From [Flexibacter] sp. ATCC 35103 (GTDB taxonomy: Bacteria; Bacteroidota; Bacteroidia; Flavobacteriales; Flavobacteriaceae), in NCBI RefSeq assembly GCF_001975985.1, contig NZ_MTQF01000004.1:559621-623620 (forward strand): a stretch of DNA of 64,000 bases. The letters are read 5' to 3'. Below the pieces are notes generated by a model. It was not told the origin of the DNA. It saw nothing but the letters and a program-made list of their open reading frames with translations, and did no database searches. Each line of letters starts with the position of its first letter. Position 1 is the stretch's first letter. This document shows positions 43,676 to 52,705 of this stretch, piece by piece. Position numbers and translations under genes: made by a program.

Positions 43676-44005
43676 TTACTCCCATTTTTGTTTTTTTACT
43701 TTTTTCTCTAAAATACTTTTCATTTTACGTTCCTCCCATTCTTCATTAAAGATTTTATAAGAGGCAAACAAATCAATAGCCGAAACTAAAAATACACTCG
43801 TCCAGATTATCATGACTACATTATTTAAATATTTTATTGGAAAAAAATTCAGAGGCACTCCGTAATATTCTTTTAGAACAAAAGCAATTAATCCAATAGT
43901 ATAAATAAAAGCATGAATATAAAAGGACTTAAGCTTAATGACCTTTTTGCTGAAAAATTCTTCAAATTCAAAGTTTTCATGGTCTTTGTTGCAATTTGGT
44001 TCCAT
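43676..44005 (-). CDS. 2TM domain protein
   Basis: A 109-residue paralogue (FFSKKVIKLKSFYIHAFIYTIGLIAFVLKEY, then MIIWTSVFLVSAIDLFASYKIFNEEWEERKMKSILEKK). It starts 2 nt after the kinase-2TM gene and ends 2 nt before the next 2TM gene, so translation is coupled. It keeps the WEERK tail but is more diverged in the helices than the other members. Confidence 0.82.
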   Translation of the reverse strand: MEPNCNKDHENFEFEEFFSKKVIKLKSFYIHAFIYTIGLIAFVLKEYYGVPLNFFPIKYLNNVVMIIWTSVFLVSAIDLFASYKIFNEEWEERKMKSILEKKVKKQKWE

Positions 44006-44007
44006 GA

Positions 44008-45366
44008 CTATTTCCAGCTTTGCTTGTTATTTTCTTTCTCTAAAATCTCTCTGATTTTTCGTTCTTCCCAATCTGAGCTGTAACCAAAAACCTTAAAAGC
44101 ATGCATCGTAATCCCAAATCCCCAGCCTAAAGCCGAAAACCAAAACCATTGAAATCCGGGAGAGAATCTTAAATTTATAAATATCAAAAACGGAATTACA
44201 CAACAATAGGATATGATATTTGCATAGAATCCTTTTAACTCTTCTACTCTTTTTTTAGCTCTGAAATAGGCTTTATTTTCATCGCTGTATTCTGCACTTG
44301 TTTCCATAACTGTAACTTGTTTGGTTAAAATTGGAATTTTGACTGTGAAATTTTTCTCGTTTTGTTCAATCAATACTTTTCTGTTGGTTATAATTCCGTA
44401 TCGATTTACAATATTCTGTAAACCAACTCCTTGCCTGTCTTGTAGAACTTCTTTCTTTTGAAAATCATTTTGAATCGCCAGATAGTCTCCATCAATAAAA
44501 ATCCTGATATGCAATGGTTTTTGCTCGCTTACAACATTGTGTTTTACTGTATTCTCTAATAAAAGCTGCAACGATAATGGAACCACTTTTGCATCCGGAT
44601 TTATATTTGTTGTTGGCAATTCGTAAAACAAACTATTCTCGAAACGCATTTTCAACAAATTCATGTAGGTTTTTGCAAATGATAATTCATCTTCTACAGA
44701 TACCAGTTCTTTATCTTTTTGCTCTAAAACGTAGCGATAAATTTTAGATAAAGAAGTTGTAAATCGCTGCGCATTATCCGGATTTTCTTCAATTAAAGAA
44801 CTTAAAACGTTTAAACTATTAAACAGAAAATGCGGATCGATTTGATTTTTTAAACTTTCGAATTTAGCATTTGCCGTTCCTGCAATGATCTTTTGTTGTG
44901 TTATTTCAAATTTTGATGCCTGTTTCCATTTTACCATAAAACTTCTGGCTTGCAAAAAAGTAGAAACTCCTAAAGATAAAATGATATAAAAAAGGTGTAC
45001 CCAGATCATTCTTTCATTAAAAAACCTTTCGAGAGGTAAATGCTGAATTACAACAAAAATGATATAATTGATTCCTAAAACCGCCGGAACGGTGTAGAGA
45101 ACCGTAACCAGAATTCCGTAATAAACCCTGAGATTTGTTTGTTCGAGCCAATCCCACTTTTTATCTAAAAGAACATTTAAAAATCCATTTCCAAAACCAA
45201 GTCCAAATGAATACAAACAACTTAAAAAGAACGTAATTGCTACATTTTTTACATTAAAATCAGCTCCTAAAAAAGCAGAGAATATTACTGTAAAGACCAT
45301 AGAAATCCTGAAACATATTATTGTTCCACTTTTTAAACTAGAAAATGAGTTTCTATGATCTTTCAT
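44008..45366 (-). CDS. LytS-type sensor histidine kinase fused to a 2TM domain
   Basis: A 452-residue protein. An N-terminal region with four hydrophobic helices (~15-150) is followed by a His_kinase domain with phospho-acceptor FESLKNQIDPHFLFNSLNVLSSLIEENP (~residue 178), then a degenerate ATPase part (VVPLSLQLLLENTVKHNVV, GVGLQNIVNRYGI). After residue ~350 comes an appended 2TM domain (RAKKRVEELKGFYANIISYCCVIPFLIFINL ... WEERKIREILEKE). The fusion of the domain to the kinase, with three stand-alone copies next to it, implies that the 2TM domain takes part in sensing. Partner regulator: 42161-42928. Confidence 0.9.
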   Translation of the reverse strand: MKDHRNSFSSLKSGTIICFRISMVFTVIFSAFLGADFNVKNVAITFFLSCLYSFGLGFGNGFLNVLLDKKWDWLEQTNLRVYYGILVTVLYTVPAVLGINYIIFVVIQHLPLERFFNERMIWVHLFYIILSLGVSTFLQARSFMVKWKQASKFEITQQKIIAGTANAKFESLKNQIDPHFLFNSLNVLSSLIEENPDNAQRFTTSLSKIYRYVLEQKDKELVSVEDELSFAKTYMNLLKMRFENSLFYELPTTNINPDAKVVPLSLQLLLENTVKHNVVSEQKPLHIRIFIDGDYLAIQNDFQKKEVLQDRQGVGLQNIVNRYGIITNRKVLIEQNEKNFTVKIPILTKQVTVMETSAEYSDENKAYFRAKKRVEELKGFYANIISYCCVIPFLIFINLRFSPGFQWFWFSALGWGFGITMHAFKVFGYSSDWEERKIREILEKENNKQSWK

Positions 45367-45388
45367 TATAATTTGCTTTTATTTAATT

Positions 45389-46012
45389 TTATTTTTTACA
45401 GTTTTTCTGAGTTTCCAAAGCTCTGTCTAATCCCCATTTTGGCGAAAAAGGAGTTGCCGGTTTAAAAGTAGCAAAAAGTTCAACAGCTTTATCAACTTGC
45501 GCACAAAGTGGTTTTGTGTCAACACCTGTCCATTTTGCACCGCCTAATGCGTAATCAGCTTCTCCAAAAACAATTCTTGGGTTATTTGGATCGATCGCTT
45601 TTCCTTTTGCATAAGCTTCCATCACTTTAGCCGAATATTTCATTCCGTTAGTCATTGGATCTGCAACTACATAACCTGTGTAAATCAAAGCCTGCAGGGC
45701 GTATAACTCAGCATTATTTTGATCTTTAATCAATTCAATATCTAGTGCGTCTTGTGCTTTTGTCAATAACAAATCGATTTTTGTTTTATCTTTTTCGCTA
45801 AAAGCTGATGTAGTGTTGATTAAAGCTACATAATAATTGGGCAAATAACTTGTTTTTTCTGCGGCAGCAATTCTTTCAAATAATGCTGACGCTTCTGTAT
45901 TTTTCCCTTCTTTCCAAAGCCCGAAAGCTTTTCCCATTCCTTGTTCAAACTGTGTTTGTGCAGAACTTACTACGACTACAAATAATGCTACTAAAGTGAT
46001 GATTTTTTTCAT
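45389..46012 (-). CDS. Secreted TPR-like protein
   Basis: A 207-residue exported protein; signal peptide MKKIITLVALFVVVVSSAQ. The mature part is alpha-helical with tetratricopeptide-like phasing (AFGLWKEGKNTEASALFERIAAAEKTSYLPNYYVALINT, ALDIELIKDQNNAELYALQALIYTGYV, AYAKGKAIDPNNPRIVFGEADYALG). I chose ATG 46012 since it begins the signal peptide; the frame extends to 46162 but that part overlaps the DUF2141 gene. It lies between DUF2141 and the kinase. Function unknown. Confidence 0.8.
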   Translation of the reverse strand: MKKIITLVALFVVVVSSAQTQFEQGMGKAFGLWKEGKNTEASALFERIAAAEKTSYLPNYYVALINTTSAFSEKDKTKIDLLLTKAQDALDIELIKDQNNAELYALQALIYTGYVVADPMTNGMKYSAKVMEAYAKGKAIDPNNPRIVFGEADYALGGAKWTGVDTKPLCAQVDKAVELFATFKPATPFSPKWGLDRALETQKNCKK

Positions 46013-46061
46013 TTTATAAATAATTAAAATGGTTGTTTTTAAGTTGTTTTTGTTCGTTATT

Positions 46062-46469
46062 TTATAATGTAATTTCAATTTTTGAATCTTTCGAAATGTC
46101 AAATTTAGCGTCTTTATATGCCGGCGGCCCCATAAATCCTTTTGCATTATTTGAAGCGGCATAATCTTCAGAAGGAATTCCCATCATATTTTTATCGAGT
46201 TTTCCGTTATTGTTTTCATCGTGATACGTTGAAATTGCATATTCTCCAGCCGGAAGATTGTCGAATGTTACCACTGCTTTGTTGTTTTTAATTTCAGATC
46301 CAAGACTTTTGTAAGTCGATTTAAGAAATGTACCGTCTGAGTTATATAAACCCACTTTAACAGTTCCTGCATTGTTTTTTAAACCAGAAACAGAAACGGT
46401 TAGTTTTACATTTTGAGCAGATATCAGACTGCAGATAAATAATGTGATTATTGTAATAATTTTGGTCAT
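46062..46469 (-). CDS. DUF2141 family secreted protein
   Basis: A 135-residue exported protein (signal peptide MTKIITIITLFICSLISAQ). NVKLTVSVSGLKNNAGTVKVGLYNSDGTFLK, VTFDNLPAGEYAISTYHDENNNGKLDKNMMGIPSEDYAASNNA is the DUF2141 signature, including a calcium-site-like DENNNGKLD loop. It lies downstream of the TonB receptor. A DUF2141 gene beside a TonB receptor and LytTR system is an arrangement I recall from Bacteroidetes, with unknown function. Confidence 0.9.
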   Translation of the reverse strand: MTKIITIITLFICSLISAQNVKLTVSVSGLKNNAGTVKVGLYNSDGTFLKSTYKSLGSEIKNNKAVVTFDNLPAGEYAISTYHDENNNGKLDKNMMGIPSEDYAASNNAKGFMGPPAYKDAKFDISKDSKIEITL

Positions 46470-46645
46470 GGTTTCTTTTTTTGATAGTGTTAATATTTGT
46501 TTCAAGTTTAAAGTTTCAAGTTTTTTGATTGATGAAATGAAACTCTGTTTATTAATTTATACTTCAAAAGTATGTTGGTTTTTACTGTTTTAAAATTAAA
46601 TCATACTGAGTTGTTGATTTTTGCTACTGAATTGTTTTTTTTTAA

Positions 46646-46750
46646 GGAACAAAGGTTCAGAGTGGCAAAGGTTCAAAGGTTTTCTTTTAAATTCTTTAAA
46701 TCTCAATAAGTTAAAAACTTTGTACCTCTGAACCTTTGCCACTTTGTCCC
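46646..46750. repeat. Inverted repeat with 8-nt-period arms (GGTTCAAA)
   Basis: Left arm GGAACAAA, GGTTCAGA, GTGGCAAA, GGTTCAAA (46646-46677). Right arm TTTGTACC, TCTGAACC, TTTGCCAC, TTTGTCCC (46719-46750), the reverse-complement units. A short 7-nt run TTCAAGT, TTAAAGT, TTCAAGT lies at 46501-46521 in the same spacer between the TonB receptor and DUF2141 genes. Confidence 0.78.
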
Positions 46751-46755
46751 TCCTT

Positions 46756-48915
46756 TTATAAATTTTTCAATTGATTCTCATTCTTGTTATCGCTGATTGT
46801 CCAGAAGAAACCTATGAAAAAGAATCTGTCTGCGTTTGGTACAACTGCTTGTCTCTGATACACTCCGTTTGGATCCGGTAATTTTGCGTAATCGTAACCA
46901 AAAACATTTTGAGTTCCTAATACATTCGAAACCGAGAAATACAGGATTTTTTGTGTAGTTAGTAAATATGCCCAGTTAAAACTCAAACTATTGTATGATT
47001 TAGTTTTTCCGTTCATGAACTGTGTTTGGTTTGGATCATTGTATGGTCTGCCTGAACTATAACTGTTGGTGAAACCTATTTGCGATTTCCAATCGGTAAT
47101 AAAATATTTGGTAACAATTGATAAAGTATGATTGGCTACGAAACTTGGAGTTGCCATGTTTGGAAAATTCTTGTATTGTCTTTCAGAATCAATGTAAGAA
47201 TACGATATCCAATATTCCAGGTTTTTATATAAGTTGCTGTCTCTCCAGAACAAATCCAATCCTTTTGCATACCCGGAACCGTTATTATTAAAAACAGAAT
47301 TATACTGAATATCTCTGGTATCGTATTGAACTAAATTGCTGTAATCTTTATAATAAGCTTCTGCCCTAAAAGTCTGACCTGGTTTGGTAAACTGATAATT
47401 CAGGATATAATGTTTTGCCTTTTCACTTTCGAACTGATGATATTTAGAATATTTGATATAATCAACCACGGGAGTTTGAGAAAAATTTCCGTAAGCAAAA
47501 GAAAACTGACTGCTTTTAGATACCTTATAAGCAATTGAAGCTCTTGGTGCAATATTAGTTTCGTCGAGCAAATTATTATTCGAAAGTCTAAATCCTACTT
47601 TTGCAGCCAGTTTTTTAGAGAATAAAATATCTCCTTCTGTATAAAAAGCGGCAATATTTGAATCGTAACCGTTTGCTGTTTTTATAGAAACATTATCATT
47701 AAAATTTTCATTGTATTTGGTAATAAAATAGTCCGCTCCAAAAGACAATTTAAAATAGTTAGAAATGTTTTTTCTCAATTTCAATTTTAACTGTGCTGCA
47801 TTTTCATTGCTATCAACATCATTGATATCATATTTGACTTTGTTATTGCTGTAACCGTAGCTAATTCCAGAGGTAAGCTGCCATCCTGTTCCAAAATCTC
47901 CTTTATAGGAAGCATTTAAATAAAAATTATTATTGTTTAAATCTGTTCTGATTGGATTGGTAAAATTTACATTTTTCTGATTCAAATCGAATTTTTCAGC
48001 ATCAAAAGCAGCATAGAATTTAAAAATCCCTCTTTCAAAATGATATCTGTAAACTGCTTCTCCGCCCAAAGACTGATACGGATTATTCCAGTCTACATTT
48101 TGAGGAATTGCAGCCTGATAAGGCGCAAGATTAATATAATTGGTATTAATACTAAACGAACTTTTTTTCCATTTTTGCGTATTTCCAATTCCTAAACCCA
48201 CAGTCATTAAAGCAATATCGGTTTTATTCTGATCTGGCTCATCTTGTGTGTTCAACAATAAAACACTTGATAAAGCCTCTCCATATTCAGCTGAATAACC
48301 ACCGGTAGAAAAAGCGATTCCGCTAAACAAAAAAGGCGAAAATCTGCTTCTGGTTGGTAAATTATTAGTTGTTGCACCATATGGCTGTGCTACACGAAGC
48401 CCGTCTACAAAGGTTTGCGTTTCGCTGGCTTCACCTCCACGAACAAATAAACGCCCATCTTCACCAACAGTTTGTGTTCCCGGTAAAGTTTGCAAAGCCG
48501 CAATTATATTTCCGGCAGAACCTGCTGTTGTAACAATATCTAAAGGTTTTAAAACAGAAACCCTTGCTTTGTCTCCGGATTCTAAAGTTCCGGCGGTAAT
48601 TACAACTGCATCAAGCGCATTTACATTTTCTCGAAGCTTTACGGTTTGATCCTTGAAATTTGTAACATCAATTTCTTTTTTGAAAGTTTCATAAAGTAAA
48701 AAACTAACCACTAAAGTCTGATTTCCTGTCGAGGTGGTTTCAAAAGAAAAATCTCCTGTTTCAGAACTTGTTGCACCATCATAAGTTCCGTCTATATAAA
48801 TATTTGCACCCGGAACCGGTTTGCCTTTTTGATCTACTACTTTACCAGAAATAGTATTCTGAGCATAAATGAAAGAAGCAAGTAATAATAAAATTAAAGT
48901 AAAATTGGTTTTCAT
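46756..48915 (-). CDS. TonB-dependent outer-membrane receptor
   Basis: A 719-residue protein. Signal peptide MKTNFTLILLLLASFIYAQ; a carboxypeptidase-like regulatory domain (~20-100; ISGKVVDQKGKPVPGANIYIDGTYDGATSSETGDFSF); a plug domain (~105-230; LQTLPGTQTVGEDGRLFVRGGEASETQTFVDGLRV); then a beta-barrel ending in aromatic strands (DRFFFIGFFWTISD). No SusD-like partner adjoins it, so it is not a standard SusCD unit, and the substrate is unknown. A perfect -7 box (reverse TATATTTG, 48935-48942) lies 19 nt upstream. It heads the minus-strand cluster with the LytTR system. Confidence 0.93.
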   Translation of the reverse strand: MKTNFTLILLLLASFIYAQNTISGKVVDQKGKPVPGANIYIDGTYDGATSSETGDFSFETTSTGNQTLVVSFLLYETFKKEIDVTNFKDQTVKLRENVNALDAVVITAGTLESGDKARVSVLKPLDIVTTAGSAGNIIAALQTLPGTQTVGEDGRLFVRGGEASETQTFVDGLRVAQPYGATTNNLPTRSRFSPFLFSGIAFSTGGYSAEYGEALSSVLLLNTQDEPDQNKTDIALMTVGLGIGNTQKWKKSSFSINTNYINLAPYQAAIPQNVDWNNPYQSLGGEAVYRYHFERGIFKFYAAFDAEKFDLNQKNVNFTNPIRTDLNNNNFYLNASYKGDFGTGWQLTSGISYGYSNNKVKYDINDVDSNENAAQLKLKLRKNISNYFKLSFGADYFITKYNENFNDNVSIKTANGYDSNIAAFYTEGDILFSKKLAAKVGFRLSNNNLLDETNIAPRASIAYKVSKSSQFSFAYGNFSQTPVVDYIKYSKYHQFESEKAKHYILNYQFTKPGQTFRAEAYYKDYSNLVQYDTRDIQYNSVFNNNGSGYAKGLDLFWRDSNLYKNLEYWISYSYIDSERQYKNFPNMATPSFVANHTLSIVTKYFITDWKSQIGFTNSYSSGRPYNDPNQTQFMNGKTKSYNSLSFNWAYLLTTQKILYFSVSNVLGTQNVFGYDYAKLPDPNGVYQRQAVVPNADRFFFIGFFWTISDNKNENQLKNL

Positions 48916-48934
48916 ATCATTGGTTTTGATGAGG

Positions 48935-48942
48935 CAAATATA
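48935..48942 (-). promoter_or_regulatory. -7 box of the TonB receptor gene
   Basis: The reverse strand reads TATATTTG 19 nt before the start codon. Confidence 0.5.
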
Positions 48943-49053
48943 TTTTAACAGTTTTAGTTAAAAAATATTAAATAACCCAATTGTAGAATTTCAGGGATGA
49001 GTTGTAAAATACTTATTTGTATCTTAGCTTTTAAGTTTTAAAAACGAACTATT

Positions 49054-49512
49054 ATGTCAGAAAGTAAAAGAGTTTCGAATTTATATCAATCCATTTATAA
49101 TGGAAATCCCTGGCTGGAGGTCACTTTGGCACATACTTTAGAAAATGTAACTGCTGAGCAGGCTTACAGAAAAATAAATCCAAAATTAAATACGATTTGG
49201 GAAATCGTAAACCATCTTATCCAATGGAGAAGAAACATTTTGAGGCGTGTTCAGGGAGAAACAGTTATCACTCCTGATCATAATTATTTTGTACCTATTC
49301 TGGATTCATCTGAGGCAGCCTGGGAACAGTCGTTACAAAGTCTTGGAAAATCACAAGAATTATGGGATGCCTTTTTTGAAGATTTTGATGATAGCGATTT
49401 CGAAAAAATATACCCTCATAATAATCATACTTATTATGAGCATATACACGGAATTATCCAGCATGATGTTTATCATTTAGGACAAATTGTTATTTTGAAA
49501 AAATTACTTTAA
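49054..49512 (+). CDS. DinB family putative metalloenzyme
   Basis: A 152-residue four-helix protein. The metal-binding histidines of the DinB/YfiT fold are in IWEIVNHLIQWRRN and in IIQHDVYHLGQIVILK near the C-terminus, at the usual spacing. Members include thiol-dependent transferases, but the reaction here cannot be assigned. It is followed by an unrelated hypothetical gene in the same direction. Confidence 0.88.
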   Translation: MSESKRVSNLYQSIYNGNPWLEVTLAHTLENVTAEQAYRKINPKLNTIWEIVNHLIQWRRNILRRVQGETVITPDHNYFVPILDSSEAAWEQSLQSLGKSQELWDAFFEDFDDSDFEKIYPHNNHTYYEHIHGIIQHDVYHLGQIVILKKLL

Positions 49513-49546
49513 TAAAGTCTTGAAAGGTCAAATAAAAAACATTTAA

Positions 49547-50020
49547 ATGAGTAATGATCAATTAGACTATCGATTGCTGAAGATTAAGAATGGAAAACCA
49601 TTTTTTGCTATAATAAATCTTGAAATTAGTCTAAATGACAATCAAAATGAGATTATAGAAGAATATATCGGTCGAGGTTGGATAAGAATAGGCGATATTG
49701 AAAGTGTTCCAACAAAAGATATAAAAAACACAGTAGATTATGATGACTGGAGGAAAGCAGTAATAAAGGGAATAGAATTTGTTTTTTCTAAAACTACCCA
49801 AAAATGGACTGTGAAAGTAAAAAAAGTCGAGGGCAGAATTGCTACAGACACTAATCCGACTATTATTGGTTATGCTACAATTTTAGCTTTTTGTAAACAA
49901 ACTAATTTACAACTAGACTTTGATTTGAATAACCAAATTGAAGATTTTGCGTTTAAAAGTTGGGAAAATGATAATTATAAAAAAATTCCAAACTTTATAA
50001 ATTTAAAATATGAGATCTAA
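49547..50020 (+). CDS. Hypothetical protein
   Basis: A 157-residue soluble protein of mixed composition with no signal peptide, membrane segment or motif I recognise. The central VDYDDWRKAVIKGIEFVFSKTTQKWTVKVKKVEGRIATDTNPTIIGYATILAF looks like an alpha/beta domain. It follows DinB by 34 nt and precedes the acetyltransferase by 92 nt. No function can be proposed. Confidence 0.6.
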   Translation: MSNDQLDYRLLKIKNGKPFFAIINLEISLNDNQNEIIEEYIGRGWIRIGDIESVPTKDIKNTVDYDDWRKAVIKGIEFVFSKTTQKWTVKVKKVEGRIATDTNPTIIGYATILAFCKQTNLQLDFDLNNQIEDFAFKSWENDNYKKIPNFINLKYEI

Positions 50021-50112
50021 AATCCTTTTGTTGTTCTGAATCAACATTAGCTTTATAATCTTGAACTTCTAGGAAGCATAAAAGCTTACCGAAAAAGATA
50101 TAATATTATTTT

Positions 50113-50688
50113 ATGAATACTGAAAAAGAAAAAATGATTTCTGGAGAATATTACCTTGCAGGTGATCCTGTTTTAGTAAAAGAACGTCGAAAAGCAAAAA
50201 ACTTATTGCATCGTTTAAATGTAATCGAATATCGTTTAACAAAAAAAGCGAAAGAAATTTTAGCCGAGTTAATCCCCAATACTGGAAAGAGTTTCTATAT
50301 CGAACCTCCTTTTCATTGTGATTATGGTTACAATATTTTTTGTGGGGACAACGTTTATTTTAATGTCAATTGTGTTGTGTTAGATTGTGCTCCTGTAAAT
50401 ATTGGATCGAATGTTTTTTTCGCTCCCAATGTTCAAATTTACACTGCAACTCATCCACTTGACGCCGAATTAAGAAAAACAATGGAAAATGCTTTGCCAG
50501 TTTCTATTGGTGACGATTGCTGGATTGGCGGAAATTCTGTTATTTGTCCGGGTGTTACTATCGGTAAAGGATGTGTTATTGGCGCAGGGTCTGTTGTAAC
50601 AAAAGACATTCCGGACAATTCATTAGCTGTTGGAAATCCGGCAAAAGTAATTCGAAAATTAAATCAGGAACCAGAAACAAACATCTAA
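50113..50688 (+). CDS. Hexapeptide-repeat sugar O-acetyltransferase (maltose acetyltransferase type)
   Basis: A 191-residue left-handed beta-helix enzyme. The N-terminal EKEKMISGEYYLAGDPVLVKERRKAKNLLHRLN is the Maa/NodL cap domain; PPFHCDYGYNIFCGDNVYFNVNCVVLD and VSIGDDCWIGGNSVICPGVTIGKGCVIGAGSVVTKDIPDNSLAVGNPAKVIR are hexapeptide coils with the catalytic-His region TATHPLDAELR. It transfers acetyl from acetyl-CoA to a sugar hydroxyl. The stop overlaps the start of the next gene (TAATG). Confidence 0.94.
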   Translation: MNTEKEKMISGEYYLAGDPVLVKERRKAKNLLHRLNVIEYRLTKKAKEILAELIPNTGKSFYIEPPFHCDYGYNIFCGDNVYFNVNCVVLDCAPVNIGSNVFFAPNVQIYTATHPLDAELRKTMENALPVSIGDDCWIGGNSVICPGVTIGKGCVIGAGSVVTKDIPDNSLAVGNPAKVIRKLNQEPETNI

Positions 50689-51077
50689 TGCTTACCTTAA
50701 ATAAAGTTCATCATATTGCCATTTTATGCTCTGATTATCAAAAATCCAAAACTTTTTATACTGAAATTTTAGGATTAACAATTATTAGAGAAATTTACCG
50801 TGAAGAACGTCAATCCTATAAACTCGATTTAGCGTTGAATGGCTCTTATGTTGTCGAACTGTTTTCTTTTCCAAATCCACCACAACGTCCTTCAAGACCT
50901 GAAGCTGTTGGTTTGCGGCATTTGGCTTTTGAAGTAATTAACCTGGAAGAAACAATCGCTTTTTTAAATACTAAAAACATCGAATCAGAACCTATCAGAA
51001 TTGATGAGATAACCGACAAGCGATTTACTTTTATCGCTGATCCTGATTTTTTGCCTATTGAGTTTTATGAAAGATAA
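50688..51077 (+). CDS. VOC family (glyoxalase-like) protein
   Basis: A 129-residue protein of two beta-alpha-beta-beta-beta units. Metal-site residues fit the vicinal-oxygen-chelate fold: His in KVHHIAILCSDYQKSKTFYTEILG, Glu in YVVELFSFPNPP, His in GLRHLAFEV, Glu in PIEFYER. It resembles YaeR/GloA2-type proteins. Its start overlaps the acetyltransferase stop by one base, so expression is coupled. Substrate unknown. Confidence 0.9.
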   Translation: MLTLNKVHHIAILCSDYQKSKTFYTEILGLTIIREIYREERQSYKLDLALNGSYVVELFSFPNPPQRPSRPEAVGLRHLAFEVINLEETIAFLNTKNIESEPIRIDEITDKRFTFIADPDFLPIEFYER

Positions 51078-51090
51078 GTTTAAAATAATC

Positions 51091-51158
51091 TCGCAAAGGC
51101 GCGAAGGCGCAAAGTTTTTAAGTTTTTAAGTTTTCTTCGCAACTCTGCGACTTTGCGA
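51091..51158. repeat. Inverted repeat with 8-nt-period arms (GCGCAAAG)
   Basis: Left arm TCGCAAAG, GCGCGAAG, GCGCAAAG (51091-51114), then TTTTTAAG twice, and right arm CTTCGCAA, CTCTGCGA, CTTTGCGA (51135-51158). A further fragment CTTAGAGTCTTTGTGCCTTTG lies near 51200-51221. The rest of the spacer to 51300 is featureless. Confidence 0.78.
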
Positions 51159-51312
51159 GAGTTATCTACCAATTTTTACTTATCAGTTGATTAAAAAAAC
51201 TTAGAGTCTTTGTGCCTTTGTCGCCAATCACGTAACTGAAAGAATTTTCCGTAATTAGTAACTTTAACACAATATACTGAGTGTTTTTCATTAAAAAACG
51301 AATATGATTCTT

Positions 51313-51320
51313 TAATTTTG
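51313..51320 (+). promoter_or_regulatory. -7 box of the ClC gene
   Basis: TAATTTTG, a perfect TAnnTTTG box, 43 nt before ATG 51364. Confidence 0.5.
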
Positions 51321-51363
51321 TGAAATCGCAAATATAATCCTGCGGTCTACAAATCAACATCTG

Positions 51364-52644
51364 ATGAACAAAACGGCGAAAATCAAAAAAAATCATCAAT
51401 TCATTGTCCTTCAAAAATTAATTATTGTTTCTGTTTTAATTGGCTTTCTTTCTGCCTTTTTAGGAATTTCACTAAAAAAAATAACGGAGTATTACGAAGA
51501 AATCTTCTTTCACGAAGTATCTGTAAATCCTATATTTTATGTCATCTTTCCAGCTTTCGGATTATCTGTAATTTATTTTCTAAGACAATATTTATTTAAG
51601 AAAAAAGAAAACAAAGGAATCAAAGAAGTTTTTGAAAGTACAAAGTCAACTTCAAAAAATTTGCCTTCATACAAAATTCCATCGCACTTTATAAACGGAT
51701 TGCTAACGGTTGTTTTTGGAGGTTCAACCGGAATCGAAGTGTCGACTGTAGTTGCCACCGCTACAATTGGATCTGTTGCTCAACAAAAAGAAAATGTATT
51801 TCGTAAGTATAAAACAGAGCTTATTTGTGCCGGAGTTGCAGCCGGAGTTACGGCTTTATTCAGCAGTCCAATTGCAGGAATTTTATTTGCACTCGAAGTT
51901 ATCTCCAGAAAAGTGACCCGCGCTTTTATTATTTCAAACATAATTGCAGTTTCAGTCGCTTTTGGATTACTTACTATATTAAAGGAAGAACCTTTATTTG
52001 CTGTTTCGATTACAACCTGGCATTTAAAAGCTATTCCGTATTTTATTCTTTTAGGAATTTTAGCCGGATTAAATTCTGTTTATCTAACACGTTGTGTTTT
52101 ATTCTTTAAATCTCAATTTGGTAAAATCGATACACATTATTATAAAATCTTAATAGGTTCAGTAGTTTTAAGTGTTTCATTATTTATTTTTCCTCAATTA
52201 TATGGTGAAGGATATCATGCGATAAAAGGAATCTTCAGCAATACAGCCGAAATTCCGTTAACATTAACTTTAGCCTTTACTTTTGTTGGCGTTTTACTTC
52301 TTAAACCTATTGTAACTTCTATTACACTTGCTTCTGGCGGTGACGGAGGAGTTTTTGCTCCAAGTCTTTTTATTGGTGCATTTTTAGGTTTATTACTGGC
52401 ATCAGTTTTAAACACATTTTTTCAGGTTCATGTACTTCCGGTTAACTTTATGATTATTGGTATGGCAGCTGTTTTAAGCGCCAGTATTCACGCTCCATTT
52501 ACCGCAATTTTCTTAGTTTGCGGACTAACAAATGACTATACTTTATTTTTACCGATTTTAGCAGTTTGTCTAATTTCAAAATATACAGCAAAAATGATTT
52601 ACCCTTATACGGTATATAGTTATGCCCCAAGCCTGACTAAATAA
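51364..52644 (+). CDS. ClC-family chloride channel/transporter
   Basis: A 426-residue polytopic membrane protein. GGSTGIEVSTVVATATIGSVA is the GxEGP-region helix with the gating Glu kept, GVAAGVTALFSSPIAGILFALE is the following conserved helix, and SGGDGGVFAPSLFIGAFLG is the GGxFxPxL motif. The Ser-filter motif GSGIP appears as NKGIK here, so the central anion site differs from E. coli ClcA. There is no CBS domain. Whether it is a channel or an exchanger is not clear. An HPP membrane protein follows. Confidence 0.9.
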   Translation: MNKTAKIKKNHQFIVLQKLIIVSVLIGFLSAFLGISLKKITEYYEEIFFHEVSVNPIFYVIFPAFGLSVIYFLRQYLFKKKENKGIKEVFESTKSTSKNLPSYKIPSHFINGLLTVVFGGSTGIEVSTVVATATIGSVAQQKENVFRKYKTELICAGVAAGVTALFSSPIAGILFALEVISRKVTRAFIISNIIAVSVAFGLLTILKEEPLFAVSITTWHLKAIPYFILLGILAGLNSVYLTRCVLFFKSQFGKIDTHYYKILIGSVVLSVSLFIFPQLYGEGYHAIKGIFSNTAEIPLTLTLAFTFVGVLLLKPIVTSITLASGGDGGVFAPSLFIGAFLGLLLASVLNTFFQVHVLPVNFMIIGMAAVLSASIHAPFTAIFLVCGLTNDYTLFLPILAVCLISKYTAKMIYPYTVYSYAPSLTK

Positions 52645-52651
52645 TTTTTTA

Positions 52652-52674
52652 CCACGAATTCACGAATTCATGGC
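52652..52674. repeat. Half copy of the CACGAATT element
   Basis: CCACGAATTCACGAATTCATGGC lies (in two halves, CCACGAATTCACGAATT and CATGGC) between the ClC and HPP genes, matching the left arm at 38599-38616. Confidence 0.7.
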
Positions 52675-52705
52675 TCATAATACCACAAAAAAATATTAAG
52701 CATCT

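Noticed and set aside
45901..46162. N-terminal extension of the TPR-like protein up to 46162
   Set aside because: It would overlap the DUF2141 coding end, and the real signal peptide starts at 46012.
46756..48915. A polysaccharide-utilisation locus
   Set aside because: There is no SusD-like gene and no glycoside hydrolase beside the TonB receptor.
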